From Ephemerocybe angulata (lineage: Eukaryota; Basidiomycota; Agaricomycetes; Agaricales; Psathyrellaceae), in assembly GCA_013368325.1 (NCBI GenBank), contig JAACJK010000059.1:186001-250000 (forward strand): DNA of 64,000 bases, read 5' to 3'. Under the pieces are notes generated by a model. That model worked only from the letters and a program-made list of their open reading frames with translations. It was not told where the DNA came from and ran no database searches. Position numbers and translations under genes: made by a program. Below are positions 9,916 through 22,063 of the stretch, piece by piece (the stretch's first letter is position 1; each line of letters starts with the position of its first letter).

Positions 9916-12603
9916 CTATTCCGAATGGTGCGACAGGGGATCGATGCAAATGATCCCGTCGCGCTCGCTCCAGGGGTACCCCCAGCGATGCAGCCACTCC
10001 CTCACGCCTGTGGCGAGACGGAGGCGGGACGCGCCGCGGGCGGCGTCTTGCGTCCCCGTGTGCTTTTCTTCGCCCACAATCACGTAGGCGAGGCCCAAGA
10101 AATGTTCGCGTTCCAGCTGTAATCATTGTCAGTCTATCTTACCAGGTGAATGAAGAAAGAAAGTCGACTCACAGCCATCAAGAACTTTTCCAAAACCTCA
10201 TTCGCCTCGTTCGAATGCAACCCATGCAGATCCAGCATAACCTCCGTCCTCTCCTCACTCGTCAACTTCCCATCCCCCACCTGTCCACTCGCAATGCCCA
10301 ACACAACGCCCAACCCCCCTCCACACACCTTCCCCCTCGCGCTCCGATCGCCTCCGTCATCCGACCAGCTCGCCTCGCGGGCCCTGACAGCCTGCTCCGC
10401 GACCTTCGCGCGCTCCCTCACAAGCTTCGCCGCCGCATCCGCCATCTCCACGCCCATCTTCCCATTCAACTCGTGCCCCTCCCGACTAAACCTCTTCGCC
10501 GCCGCCCCGTCCCCGCGCCTCCACGCGTCCGCGGCGCGACTAAGGCACGCATTACGCGCAGCACCGAGCTGCAGCGCGCGCGAGCGGTACGACATGTACA
10601 AGTTGTTGAGCGCGTCGCCCGTGGGCAGCGTCGGCATGAGCACCGGCGGGCGCAGCTTAATCCTGTGCGACGGCCGCGGCGCGACGATCGCACTCTGGTG
10701 GTGCAGATTATCCGCCGCAGGGCCCATCACATCGCGGCGCACGCCAGGCGGGACGTTGTCTGCGCCGTTCCCGTTGCTGCTCAAGGGCAAGGGCAGCGGC
10801 GCGGGCTTCTTGACGGCGGCGGCGAAGCGCGTGCGGCCGGGGTCGTTGTAGGCGGGCTGCTGGCGCCTGCCCGTGGGCCCGCCGCGCCCTGCGCCCTCGT
10901 ACCCGAGGGCGGGGAACTCCTCGACGGGGGGCCCGGGGTGCAGGTTTGCGAGCGGGCCGGTGCCCGGGGGCACGTTGGCGCGCGAGAGGACCTGGTTGAG
11001 GCTGTTGATGTCGACGTCCTTGGGGAGATGGTGCAGGAATTCGCAGGCTTCGTGCTTCGCGCACATGCCCCTGAGCCAGAAGCGGCACAGGGCGCGTTCG
11101 AGGTCGTGGCTGCAGCAAACCCGTTAATGAGAGAATTGTGAGAGGAAGTGAGAGAGACGGCGCACCTGAAGCGACAGTCTGCACGGAGACATTCTCCGGC
11201 GACAAAGTACCGGCAGACACGGTTGCCGTTAGGGGCTGGACGGCCGTTGTTTGGGCCATAGCGCGGTGCGGCACCGCGGTTGGGGGGACTGGTGGGGACG
11301 AAGCCCCGCCCGCCGCCGCGCATGGCGGCGTCGCGGCCCACGGTGGTGAACTTGTGGATGGGGGGGCGGGCCTGGGGGCTCTGCGCGGGGGGCAGGGAGC
11401 GATCAATGAGCCAGGCCATCGCGCGATCAAAGTCGAAGCCGTTCGCGGCGAGGGCCTCTTCGAGCTCCGAGGGCGCGAGGGTCGAGCCGAAGACGGAGCT
11501 GAGGACGTCGAAGGGGGTCATGCCGTCGGTGAGGAGGGCGGTGTCCTCGGGCTCGCCGTTGGCGGGGGCGTCGAGGGGCGGGCCATCGGGCGGGTAGCCG
11601 GGGTAGTAGAGCTGCGGGTCGCCGTTGTCCGGGGGCGGCCAGTGGTGCGTGTCGAAATCGGATATGGTGATGGCGTGGAAATTGTTGACGAGGGCGGCGG
11701 GGAAGGGATCGAACGGATCGTCGTCGTCTTCCTCGTCTGGGGGCTGGGTGGAGGAGCGCAGGGGCGTCGCGGAGCGGGAGAGGCCCTGCTGGTCGGGGAG
11801 GAGGGGTGCTGCGATGGCGAGGTTGGAGGTTGCGCGGGGCGAGTTGTGGGCCCAGAGATCGGGGGACGGGGTGTCTGCGCGCAGAAGGGCTCCGGGGTTG
11901 CTCGAGGCGGCTGAGAGAGGCCGGGGGATGGGCCTGAACTCGTTGGCCTTGGCGTTGAGCAGGCGGGGCGAGGAGATCGGGGACGCAGGCAGGCTCGCGG
12001 TGAACTGGGACGAGACGTAGGCGTGCATGAGCACGGGCGACGAGGACGGCGAGTAGTCGCTCTTCGCAGACATGTAGGACGGCTGTGCGAGGCCTGCGAG
12101 GGGCGAAGTGGCGGGGGTGTGGGGGCGGCGGAAGGAGAGGGCGTGGACGAGCGGCGACGACGGGGCGGACGAATTGACCCTGGACGACGCGCGGGAAGAC
12201 GGCCTCGAGATCGGTCTGCGCGTCGGAGTAAGAAACAGGAAGGGCACGCCAGCCACATCGTCCCGGTGCTTGTGCATGAGCTCCAGCACACTCTGTTCCG
12301 TCTGCTCGCTGTCAGCCACGTCCTCAACACAGTCGGCTAGTCGCTGCTCACCGTGTCCTCGTCCAGTCCGTATGTCGCCTGCAGTAGCTGCTTCAGCTCC
12401 TCCTCCTTCTCCTCAGCCAGCAGCCCCGCCACCGTCAGCACCAGCGAGCTCGCTACCCCCTCCTCGTCGTGCTGCCGCCCCAGCGCCGCCAGCTGCGCCC
12501 GCGTGTGCGGGAACCGCGCCGCAGACGACGCCGCCTCCTCACTCCCCGCACTCTCGCTCGTAAAGGGTATCTGTATTGGCAACGATAGCTGTTGCTGCGC
12601 CAT
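9916..12603 (-). CDS. CUE + CCCH zinc finger + DUF1771 + Smr domain protein
   Basis: Four exons. Exon 1 starts MAQQQLSLPIQIPF and ends in a CUE-like ubiquitin-binding segment (ELKQLLQATYGLDEDT), which a 50-nt intron joins in phase to TEQSVLELMHKHRDD. A long Ser/Pro-rich disordered part follows, then a second UBA/CUE-like patch (PSELEEALAANGFDFDRAM). Next come two CCCH fingers across an intron: CRYFVAGECLRADCRFSH and CRFWLRGMCAKHEACEFLH. Then DUF1771 (RSRALQLGAARNACLSRAAD) and a C-terminal Smr domain (LDLHGLHSNEANEVLEKFL, YVIVGEEKHTG). Smr domains of this eukaryotic type are RNA/DNA endonuclease-like. With CCCH fingers and CUE, the combination suggests an RNA-binding factor linked to ubiquitin, perhaps translation quality control (inference). 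GC-rich coding produces long antisense open frames here, which I ignore. Confidence 0.88.
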
Positions 12604-12771
12604 GGGTATCACACACTAAAAGTACAGGTCCAAGAGTTCATATGGAGTGCCCGTCTCTCTCGCATGGCAACTACTAAATACGGCCCAAACATGAAACAAC
12701 CCATTCCAATCAGATCACAGCAAATCAATTAGAACTATCAGAATCCAATACAAATCGCAGTAGTACAGTAT

Positions 12772-15700
12772 CTAGTGGCCAAAGCCCGTCATAGCCTGCA
12801 CACACCGTCAGTACCGCACCTCCAACATCCTCGAAGAAAGACCACTCACGTAGGGAATCCCGTTCATCGGTGGAGCCTGTCCGCCAAACCTATAACCCAT
12901 CGTCAGCACATCCATGACCCGACTATGACACATAGTCTACGCACCCATTTTCAAGCAGCAGCCGGTTCCCAAAGCCCCCAGGGTTGATAATGGGCGCCTC
13001 CGACTCCGCCTGCTCCTTCTGCGCGTCCTTCTGCGACCGCTCCTTGACGTCCTTCTCCAGCTGCGCCAGCCTCTCCACCCGCGTCCGCTCAATCTGGATC
13101 TTGTAAGGCATGTAAAAGTCGTTCAGCCCATGCTGCCATGCGAGCTCCATCACCACGTCCGAGTGCAACAGGTCGAAGCAGATATACAGCATCGCCGCGA
13201 AGCACTCCTTGTTGCCAATGTCCACGAAATACGAGAGCAGCTCCTCCGCGACCTCTGACGAGTTGGAAGCAGCAGCCGTGATCATCGCGTCCTTGTACAG
13301 CTTGTCCTGCTTCGACAGCGCTATCGACTCTTCCCACCGGTTGTTCTTCTGCACAGACAGTCAGCACCTATCCACACAACATCGTCTGCTCCCTTACCTT
13401 GTACAAATGCGCCGCCAACCGCCTGAACTCGAGCAACTCGTGCTTCTCTAACCGCCTCGCAAGCTCGATGTTGTTAAAGTTGTCAAAGCTGTCGATCGAG
13501 TCCCGGAGCATCTGGTAGTCCTCTTCTTCGATCAAGAGGTCGTTGTACGCATCATTGACAGCCTCGATGTTGAGCTAAAGAATCAAAGAATCAGCCCATG
13601 CCCGCTAGCCAACCAAACTAACACTCACATGCTGCACAGCGATGAGGTACGCGCGGATGAGGGGGATATGGTCGACCTGCTTGAACGTGCGCACGACACG
13701 GCTGTGGTCAATGCGCGGGATCATCACCGTCAAGAGGTCCGTGAGCAGGTTCGGCTGCTCCTGCAGGTAGAACATCAACGCCTTGTAGTAGCTAGAGGGG
13801 CGATACCGTCAGATAAACTAAAAGCTAGATGCTAAAGAACCTTCTTACATATCGACGTTGGCGACGCGAGCGATCACATCCTTGAACTGGTTGTGCTCCC
13901 AAGCATCCGCAGACCGTTCGATCATCGCCAGAGCAGCGTTGTCCTACAAAGCCATCAGTTACTGTCCCCAACATAACCAGACCGGACACTCACGAATTCG
14001 TCATACTTCATGTACAAGAACACAAGTTCAGGCCAGAGGTGCGCGTTCTCCGCAGCGCGAATAACCTTCGGAATGTTGATACGCGCAACGAAGAGCTTAA
14101 GATGCTCCATCACTGCACCAAAAACGTAAGACAGAACCCAATTCAAAAAGGGAACAGCGAGACTCACACTTGGCAGGCTTGTACTTGCTGAGCAAGATCG
14201 CAAGCTCGGTGAAGATACCCATATGCGCTCTCTCCAGGCTCAATCCCGCCTCCAACAAGCTAATGACCTCCTCAAAGTTACCCCGGCGCTCGTACATCTG
14301 GATCAGCGCGCTAAGCTCCTCCTACAGCAATCCATCAGCACGCATCCCTTGTATAAACCATCGAAATATACGTACCGCATGCACAATGATGTTAAGACCG
14401 CAAATCTGCGCGAGCCTAAACTCGCTCTTCTCCACACACGCCGCATGCACCTGCTTCCACACCTGCGTATTCCCCGCCTTCCTCGCGCTCTCCACAGCCG
14501 CCTGGTTCTCCCCAAGATAGATAAGCGTCGTTGCCAACCGCGCCCAGTTCGAGATGCTCGTGAACAGCAGCTTCGCAGCCTGGTACAGCTCGTCCTCAAA
14601 GCACTTCTCGCCAACAACCAGGATATCCGCAACGTTCGTCATGTTCAAGAAGTCCTCCATGTCGTGCAACCGGTCAGTCTTGGCGTACGCATACGCGAGC
14701 TCCGTGTCGATCTTGGGCTCGCGCAGCGTCTTGCGCGCCATCTGCAGGTACCGAACGAGGTCGTCGTGCTTCCCAGCGTGGTTCGCGATCTCAATGACCT
14801 CTGCATAGTTAGTCGGGTCCTGCGCCTTGATGTACGAGTCGACCGAGTCCTTGATCCGCAGCCCGTCGAGCTGCGCCTTCGCGAGGCGGCTCCACACAGC
14901 GGGCTCGTTGACCTTGGTCGCGTAGTCGAGCCCGCGGTCGACGGACACGATGTGCTCGACGAGCACGTTGATGGCCATCACATGCTGCTCGTGCTTCTTG
15001 TAGATCGTGAGCGCCTCCTCGTACAGCCCGTGCTCCGTCGCGATCTTCGCAATCTCCGCGGCGTCGTAGTTCTGCAGCTTGTTGATGTAGCCGACGACCT
15101 TGCCCTTGTCCGAGCGGATCGCGGTGAGGAGGAGCAGGTTCTGCAGGTTCTTGTTCTCGCTGAACGGCGACGGCTCGATGACGATCTTCTCGAGGAGCTC
15201 GATGAGTTCCATCGGCAGGTCCGCCTGCAAGAACGCCTTGACGGTGATCGAGACGTCGTCGGGGTCCGTGCACTCGGGGATCGCAGTCGACACGATTTGG
15301 TCGATGAGCGCGCGGCGGTGCATGTTCTCCTGCGAGAGCACCTGTGCCCAAAGCTCCGGCTGGCGGCGCTTGATGAGGTAGCGCGCCTGCTGCTTGTACA
15401 TCGTGTTCGCGTTCGTCATCGCGATGAGCTCCTCGTCGCAGAAGCCCTTCGCGTAGGCGATGTACGCGAGCGACGGGTCCCGGACCTCGCAGAACTTACC
15501 GATCACGAGCGGCTCGTAGATGTTGTTCTCCTTCAAGAACTGCTCGGGGTTGTTGTTGCTGTCGATGTAGATCTTGGCGATGGCATTGTACACCGCGGGG
15601 TCCTGACTGCCCGCCGCAACACGCGCCTCGAGCCATGGGAGAATGAGCTTGAGGCGGTTACGCTGTTCGACCTCCTGGACGAGTTCGTCGATAGGGAAGT

Positions 15701-18540
15701 TGCCCGTGACGGACGCGAGGAGACTCTTGATAGTCGACTCGTCGCAATCGACGTCGAGCAGACCACCAACAACCTGGGGTGTGCGGACGGAGTTGACGCG
15801 CTGGACGTACACCTCGATGAACTTGGTGAGCCCGTTCTGGTAGAGATAGAGCACAAGGTCGTGGACAAAGTCGAATCGGTCGCAGACGATGATGAGCGGG
15901 AGCTGGTCCTGGAGCTTGGCCTCCTTGAGGAAGTTCTTGACCTTCTCGGCGTTGTAGAAGTTGCTCTCGCGACAAATGCGCTCGACTTCCCGGATCTGGC
16001 CTGTGCGGGTTGCAGCCTGGATGTACTTGAAGTGCACCTCGGGGTCTTCGCTGAGGTTGACGATGGAGCCGAGGTAGTAGTACAGACCCTCGAAGGTCTT
16101 GAACGACTCGAACATTTCGATGAGCTTGATGGGGCCGAGAATGTCGGAGTACTTGGTCGCGATCTGGATGACGACTTGGAGATTCTGGCGGATGTTGACC
16201 TTGAGCATTTCCTGGAGACAGGCGAAGGACTGTTCAGTGGTAAGGCGGCTGAAGTAGTTGACGAGCCAGTCGGGCTGGAGGCCTCCAGTGTGGACGATTG
16301 CGCGCTTGATGTCGTTGATGTCCTCGTAATGCTCGAGAGCGCGCTGGAGCAAGCCGGCCTTCTCGCAAAGGTTGGCAATTCTGGGGCGGTCGTAGTGGGT
16401 GAACATCTCGTTTCCGAGAATAGCATCGGCGACCTGGGGGGCATGGACCAAGTTCATCTCCAAGAGACGAGTCTGGAGGTGACCCTGCTCGGGCTTGTTG
16501 TCCTTGAGAGCGTCCAACAGGAAGGAAGTGGCGGGCTGGATCATGTTCTGCGACATGAAGATATCAACGACACGCTCAATGTCGACCAAAGGCCCGTTCT
16601 CATCGTTGACGAGCTGCGAGGCGAATTCGGCGCCCTTCTCGGGGTTGGTGCGCATGATGTGCTGGAGGAGGGCGACATAATCCGGGGTATAGTTGACCTT
16701 CTTCGAGTAGAGAACGATCTTGTCGGTCTGACCGGTCTCGGCGAAGCAAGCGATGACCTTGTTGGGAACGTTGGCGCGGAGGTAGACGCTAAGGGCGAGA
16801 GTCATGTCGTGGAGACGGACGATGTCTCCGAGCTCCTCACTGCAGGTCAACTGAGGACAATGTTAGTTGTATTCAACGAGTCGAGTCGCTTTACTGACCT
16901 TGTTCTCCTTCAACCACTTCTCCAACAGCTGCTTGCGACCCTGCTGGAGGACGGGCCTAGCCAACTCCAACGACTCCAGGTGGTTAAGCTCGCCCTTCTC
17001 CAACAGAATACCGAAGTACTGGAGGATGGGAGAGAGCCCGCCAGGGGGTGCAGGCGCCTGCTTGAACGACTCGATGACGGCGTTTGTCCGGAGGATTCCC
17101 TAGAATAAACTGAATTGAGAAACTTCCGCAAATGCATTGAGAAGGGGACATACGCGAGGGGAGTTGGCCGCAACCTTGGCGGCCTCTCCAAACTGCCCAG
17201 ACGCAAACAGCTGCTGGTATTGCTTGACATAGAGGTCATCTGCACCAGGCAGATTGGCTCGGCTGGCGAGCTTGAATGCGAGTTCCGTGTTGGCCAGGGT
17301 GTTGAGGATATAGGGGATGATGGTCTGCTCGTCGACGTTGACGCTGAGCACTTGACCCTTCTTGTTGACACCGATGATACCGTTGGTGGCTTCGTGTTCG
17401 GCGGTCACGAAGATGGTCTCGCCGGAGATGCGGTTCATGTAGATGCATGCGCCGGTCTCGAGGTCGTACAAGTGGATGAAGCCGTACTTGGACACCATGT
17501 AGATGATGCCGTGCTTCTTGGATATCTGCATTGCCACGGGGAAATCATTGGTCGCCTCTGGCGGGAAGTACACGTCCACGTTCTTCTTGGTATAAGGAGG
17601 GTCGGCCGCGTTGTGGTCGATCTCGACAATGTGCAACTACGGGCGCTCAACAGAGATGCGGAAAGGCGAGACGGGGAGACGTACCTTGGCACCTGTTGCA
17701 GTCCGGACTGCGAATGTAAAGAGCTTGGTGGGCTTCTGGTGACCGTCGAGCTTGATCTCGGCGAAGGCGGCAGCGTGGCCTTCAATGGGTTGACTGACGC
17801 CCCGCTCCCGGCTGTAGAGCTGCATGGAGCCCTTGACCTTGAAGGCGGAGGGATTTGTCGAGTTGCCTGAGATGCCAATGAGGACCAGCCATTTCTCGTC
17901 ATCAGTTACGCGGTAGTTGATGATCTGGGCGCCCGCTAATGTTGGGTGACGGTCGAAAATCTTCTGGGGCGCTGAGGTCGGGTCGGAGATGGTCCAGTGG
18001 TAGACGGCGGTCTCGGTGACCATGCCAATGGTGGTTTCCGACACCCACTTCCAGAACACGATGTCCTCGTTGTTGACATGGGACTTGACCTTTTGCTTGG
18101 ACTCGATGTTGAAGATTTGGAGCGTGCGGCCGGCTGCGGCGGGGGTGAGTATGGAACGAGACGACACGGGCGATACATACCTTTGAGAGCGAGAATCTTT
18201 TTCGAAAGGTGCATGATAGCTGAGTCCGCGCCGATAGGGCGACGCATGACATTATTGGCATCGGAGAGGTCGATGATGACGACGAAGTTGGCCTCGTTGA
18301 CCTTTTCGCGGACACAGATGAAGTGGTCTGATTCTAGCGTGAGGGTCTGTGGGGGCTGTCAGCTGGCAGCGGGGACGACGTGTCGGGCGGGCATACCTAG
18401 GGGGAGTCAGTACGCGCACGTCAGTCAACATATGTCGCGTCACACACCTGAAACGAAATCGAGGCGGGCTGGACGCCAAGACTGGAGAGCTGCAGGTGCT
18501 CGCAGAAGGCGATGGGTTTGAGGGCGTCGGGGGCGGCCAT
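12772..18540 (-). CDS. Clathrin heavy chain
   Basis: About 14 exons. The start [20 protein letters not shown] is followed by the N-terminal beta-propeller ([38 protein letters not shown]), then the alpha-solenoid of clathrin repeats in one long exon (16850-14370; for example [19 protein letters not shown] and [20 protein letters not shown]). The C-terminal hub follows, with the trimerisation region and a Gly/Pro tail ending MTGFGH. Length near 1,680 residues matches the family. Clathrin heavy chain forms the triskelion of coated vesicles at the trans-Golgi, endosomes and plasma membrane. Codon use is strongly biased to C/G at third positions, so the antisense strand is open for 961 codons. 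The gene stops 168 bp before the start of the Smr gene on the same strand. Confidence 0.97.
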
Positions 18541-18661
18541 GATGAGGAGATTAGTCGTGACGGGACGTGTACAGTGAGGGTGCGATGCAGAGGAAGCTGC
18601 GCTTTGGCTTTGTTGGCCGCGGGCCAAACACATGTACATTCCATAATTACACAGCATCTAT

Positions 18662-19697
18662 CTACTCCTCCGCCAGCGCCAGCGCCTGCTCCAGCTCGTC
18701 CTCCTCGTTCAGCACCGCAGACAGGGGGGGCTTCGTCCCGTACATAATCCGCTGCACCACAATCGCACAGTCTATCGACAGCTGGAATATCGCGCACACT
18801 TTAAACTGCAGCGGAGAGTGCTGTAGGAAGAAATACACCGTCTTGAATGAATCCCCTCCGGCCCATCCAATAAGCGTCGACATTCTAAACCCGTACAGCG
18901 AGCGTTGTCGGTAGTTGCTGCGACCTCGTCAGTACACGAACTGCATTATTTACACCTCGCCTACCTGATGAGCTGGGGTATCGGCAGCGTGCTTTCGAGC
19001 CCGAGGGCAATGAACCCCAAGGCGCCCACAAACACCTCCGAGCGCCCGAATATGAGGAACAGGATTGCCTGGCACAGTCTGCGGGATGCTTAGTACAGAC
19101 ACACCGGACATAACGCGGTAACGCACATAAGGCCGGCCAGGAACTCGATGTACTGAGAGTAGCTTGTCCACTGCCAGAACGACAGGGGCCTGCTCGAACC
19201 ACCAAGTGCCTCAGGGCTGAGCCTCGGTCTGTACAGGATGCAAATATAGAGTAACGCAAGCTGCGCGGCAATCATGAGGATGGACTGGACCAGCAACGCA
19301 GTCTCAAAGTGTTCTCTGCATGCACGGTAAGCACAACAACGCACTCCGCAGACTTAGGGAAACGCACCCAAGCCAGAAGAAACACCGAGTTATGTTCGCG
19401 ATGAGCCTGCAGGTGGATTAGTCCATTCCGAGCGCGAAGATGAGGGCCAGCGGTATTCACAGGATAGCGCAGACATCTCTCGAGAAACCAGTCGCGTCCC
19501 TATAGTGATATTCGTTGAGAAGAGTTCAGAATCCCAGGGCTCGAGACGTACTTCTTGCGGACGATGGATATTGCCTGGTCAGCGTATACCTGAGTCCGGT
19601 GTTAGCGTGGCGACGAGCGGCAATGGGTGCAGCGCACCAGAGGGGGCCCGACGGCCATTCCAATAGAGGCGGCTGTCGACAGCCATGACGGAGACAT
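18662..19697 (-). CDS. PQ-loop membrane protein of the SLC66A2/Any1 type
   Basis: Spliced from several short exons. The product starts MSPSWLSTAASIGMAVGPPL, VYADQAISIVRKK (first PQ-loop-like motif), then ANITRCFFWLG, EHFETALLVQSILMIAAQLA, SRPLSFWQWTSYSQYIEFL and IFGRSEVFVGALGFIALGLE. The second PQ-like repeat is SNYRQRSLYGF followed by GWAGGDSFKTVYF, ending CAIVVQRIMYGTKPPL and a short acidic tail. GDxFKTVYF is characteristic of the SLC66A2/PQLC1 group, whose yeast relative Any1 acts on phospholipid distribution at Golgi/endosome membranes. About six to seven hydrophobic segments are visible. The exact substrate is unknown. It starts 289 bp from the divergent GDP-mannose transporter gene. Confidence 0.82.
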
Positions 19698-19986
19698 GAC
19701 AACTTCAATGGAGGATGATCAGAACGACGAGGAGTTTGGTGGGAAGGGCGCCTAATTTGGTTGTGCTTGGTCATGTGGTCCAGGAATTTGGGCCGTTGGA
19801 AGACCGTGACGAACGCTCAACTGTCACCCACACACATCCTACTACACCTAGATTCTCTCCCTAATCCCTTTCTGCTCTACTATATAATCTGGCCGTGCCC
19901 TGCAGAACTGGTGCGCCTGACCACGATACCCATACCCAAAACACGGCCCAGGAACCTGTGCCGACGATACCCAGGACGAAGACGAC

Positions 19987-21547
19987 ATGAGCTTGACGGG
20001 ACGGCGAAGGGAGGATGACGATGAAGCGGAAATAAAGAAAGCTAGGCGGACTAGCTCAGTGGTAGACGGGGGAAATTCGTCTGCAGGTGCGTACGCGACA
20101 ACACGCGCTGGTCACCACAAAACTGACATGCGACCCTTAGTTCCCTCAATTCTGTGCTACTGCATGGCATCTATTCTCATGACGGTTGTGAACAAGGTTC
20201 GTGCTACCAAACTAGCCAGTCGCACCCCACAAGGACACAGCTTACCTTCTCTTGGTAGTATGTTGTATCCGGAGCCAACTTCTCTATGAACTTCCTGCTC
20301 CTCTGCATCCAATCCTCCGTCTGCTGTTCCTGCGTGTATTTGGCGAAGAAACTCGGCATCATATCAGTTCGAGATTTCAGCACGAAGGAGGCCAAGATGT
20401 GGTTTCCTATCAGCTTTCTGCTGGTCAGTGTGATTTACACTGGGTCGAAGAGTTTGGTGCGTACCATGACACGAGACGTGCTCCCTGCACCGACTAATCC
20501 CCGGCTAGCAATACCTTAGCATCCCCGTATACACGATATTCAAGAACTTGACGATTATTCTTATTGTAAGTCTATCAGTGTCACTCGTGGTCGACGCATT
20601 GCTTACCTTTCGCAGGCTTATGGCGAGGTACTTTGGTTTGGCGGGAAGGTGACGGGAATGACTTTCGTGTCGTTCGTCTTTATGGTGCGTCCGCATGCTG
20701 ATATCCTGTATAATCACCGCTCATCTCTTGCAGGTGGTCTCGTCGGTTATTGCAGCATGGTCGGATATCCAAGGAGGCTTGAGTGGCTCAGCAGCATCGT
20801 ATAGCACCGCGGTCCCTTATAACAGGCTGCAATCCATCATCGGGGTCCTCAGTCGTTTGAACGCCGGCTATTTCTGGATGCTTGTGAACTGTTTGACAAG
20901 CGCGGCATATGTCAGTGTTTCGACTTCTCTTTACCGCGGCACCCCTCACCTCTACCCCAGGTTTTGACGATGCGCAAGCGAATCAAGAGCACCGGGTTCG
21001 CCGATTGGGACACGATGTTCTATAACAATCTGCTGAGTATACCCGTCTTGGCTGTCTTCTCGCTCATCATGGAGGATTGGGGATCCGCGAATCTCACTAG
21101 AAACTTGTGGGTCGTGATTACCTATGTGCGGATAGATAGATCTTCTGACAAGCGCCGACACGTGTTAGCCCCCCGGAAACGCGTAGCTTCCTGCTCTTTG
21201 CCATTGCATTTTCTGGAGCGGCCGCGGTCGGAATCTCGTACACTACGGCATGGTGTGTGCGGACCACGAGCAGCACGACATACAGGTGAGCGTCTATCCG
21301 CCTGATGTCCGCGGCAAGGGCGATCGTTCTGACGGTTCCTCCCAGCATGGTCGGAGCACTGAACAAGCTGCCTGTCGCAGCCTCCGGTATGCTTTTCTTT
21401 GGCGACGCGGTGACGGTTGGGTCGGTGTCCGCTGTGGGGGTGGGTTTCTTCGCTGGGGTGGTTTATGCATTCGCGAAGAACGAGCAGAAGAAGAGCGAGC
21501 AGAGAAGGGGAAATGTGATCATCCCTCTCACGAATCGGAAGGCATAA
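19987..21547 (+). CDS. Golgi GDP-mannose transporter (Vrg4/Gmt1 type)
   Basis: About nine exons. The cytosolic N-terminus [20 protein letters not shown] is followed by about ten hydrophobic segments (for example [17 protein letters not shown] and [19 protein letters not shown]). Two substrate-recognition motifs of the family are present: [11 protein letters not shown] and [13 protein letters not shown] (the GALNK motif that contacts GDP-mannose). The C-terminal tail is basic and hydrophilic ([13 protein letters not shown]). It exchanges GDP-mannose for GMP in the Golgi and so feeds protein and lipid mannosylation and wall mannan synthesis. Length and motif order are typical. It stands head-to-head with the PQ-loop gene. 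Confidence 0.93.
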
Positions 21548-22063
21548 GGCCTGCCGATTGCCCGAAGGAGGGGCGGGAGAGTAAAATGCTTCCTCTTGGC
21601 GCCCGCTTCCCGAGGTGGCTTAGTCGTAGTTTACGCGTAAATCACATGGGCACGCTGTGGCGAGCCGTCATCAAGACTGGCTAGCGCAGGCTAATGGGAA
21701 AGGATACGTTCTTGTAGGCCAGTCTAGTTTGAGCTAGTTTGAGCAGCAGTTTCCGTGGATCCATAGGGAAGGACGTTCCCCGCTTTATGTCCAGACCCCC
21801 GTAGTGGCGGGACGGATTAGGGGCTGCCCGGGGTTGAGCAGGGTATATAGGAAGGCTATTTTGGTGTGACTGTGACTTTTTTTTCTCCCTTCACCTCTCC
21901 CCTCGCTTGAGCACGCCCAGAGGAATTTTGGGATTGCGGCTTGAGAGATAGCGAATTTTGATCTTATCAGCAGCCGGGCTATCCACATCCGATATTCCCC
22001 ATCAAATATATCCCTGGCCGTATATTGAGCCCCTCCTGACCTTGTCCTCTCCCCTCAACCACC
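21548..22063. other. Intergenic with promoter of pyruvate carboxylase
   Basis: 516 bp, no gene. A TATA-like GGTATATAGG lies near 21841-21850 and a CT-rich stretch near 21879-21905, both upstream of the ATG at 22064; either could belong to the core promoter. Confidence 0.5.

Noticed and set aside
10146..11141. 331-codon plus-strand frame rich in Arg/His
   Set aside because: Antisense to the DUF1771/Smr exon; composition reflects GC-rich coding on the other strand. The same applies to 11138-11914.
14223..17108. 961-codon open frame on the plus strand
   Set aside because: It is antisense to clathrin heavy chain. Strong C/G third-position bias removes stop codons on the opposite strand, and the translation is Leu/Val/Asp/Arg-rich with no domain.
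20045..20100. tRNA D-arm-like string CTAGCTCAGTGGTAGA
   Set aside because: It resembles an A box but lies in the first exon of the GDP-mannose transporter, and no matching T-arm or acceptor stem follows.
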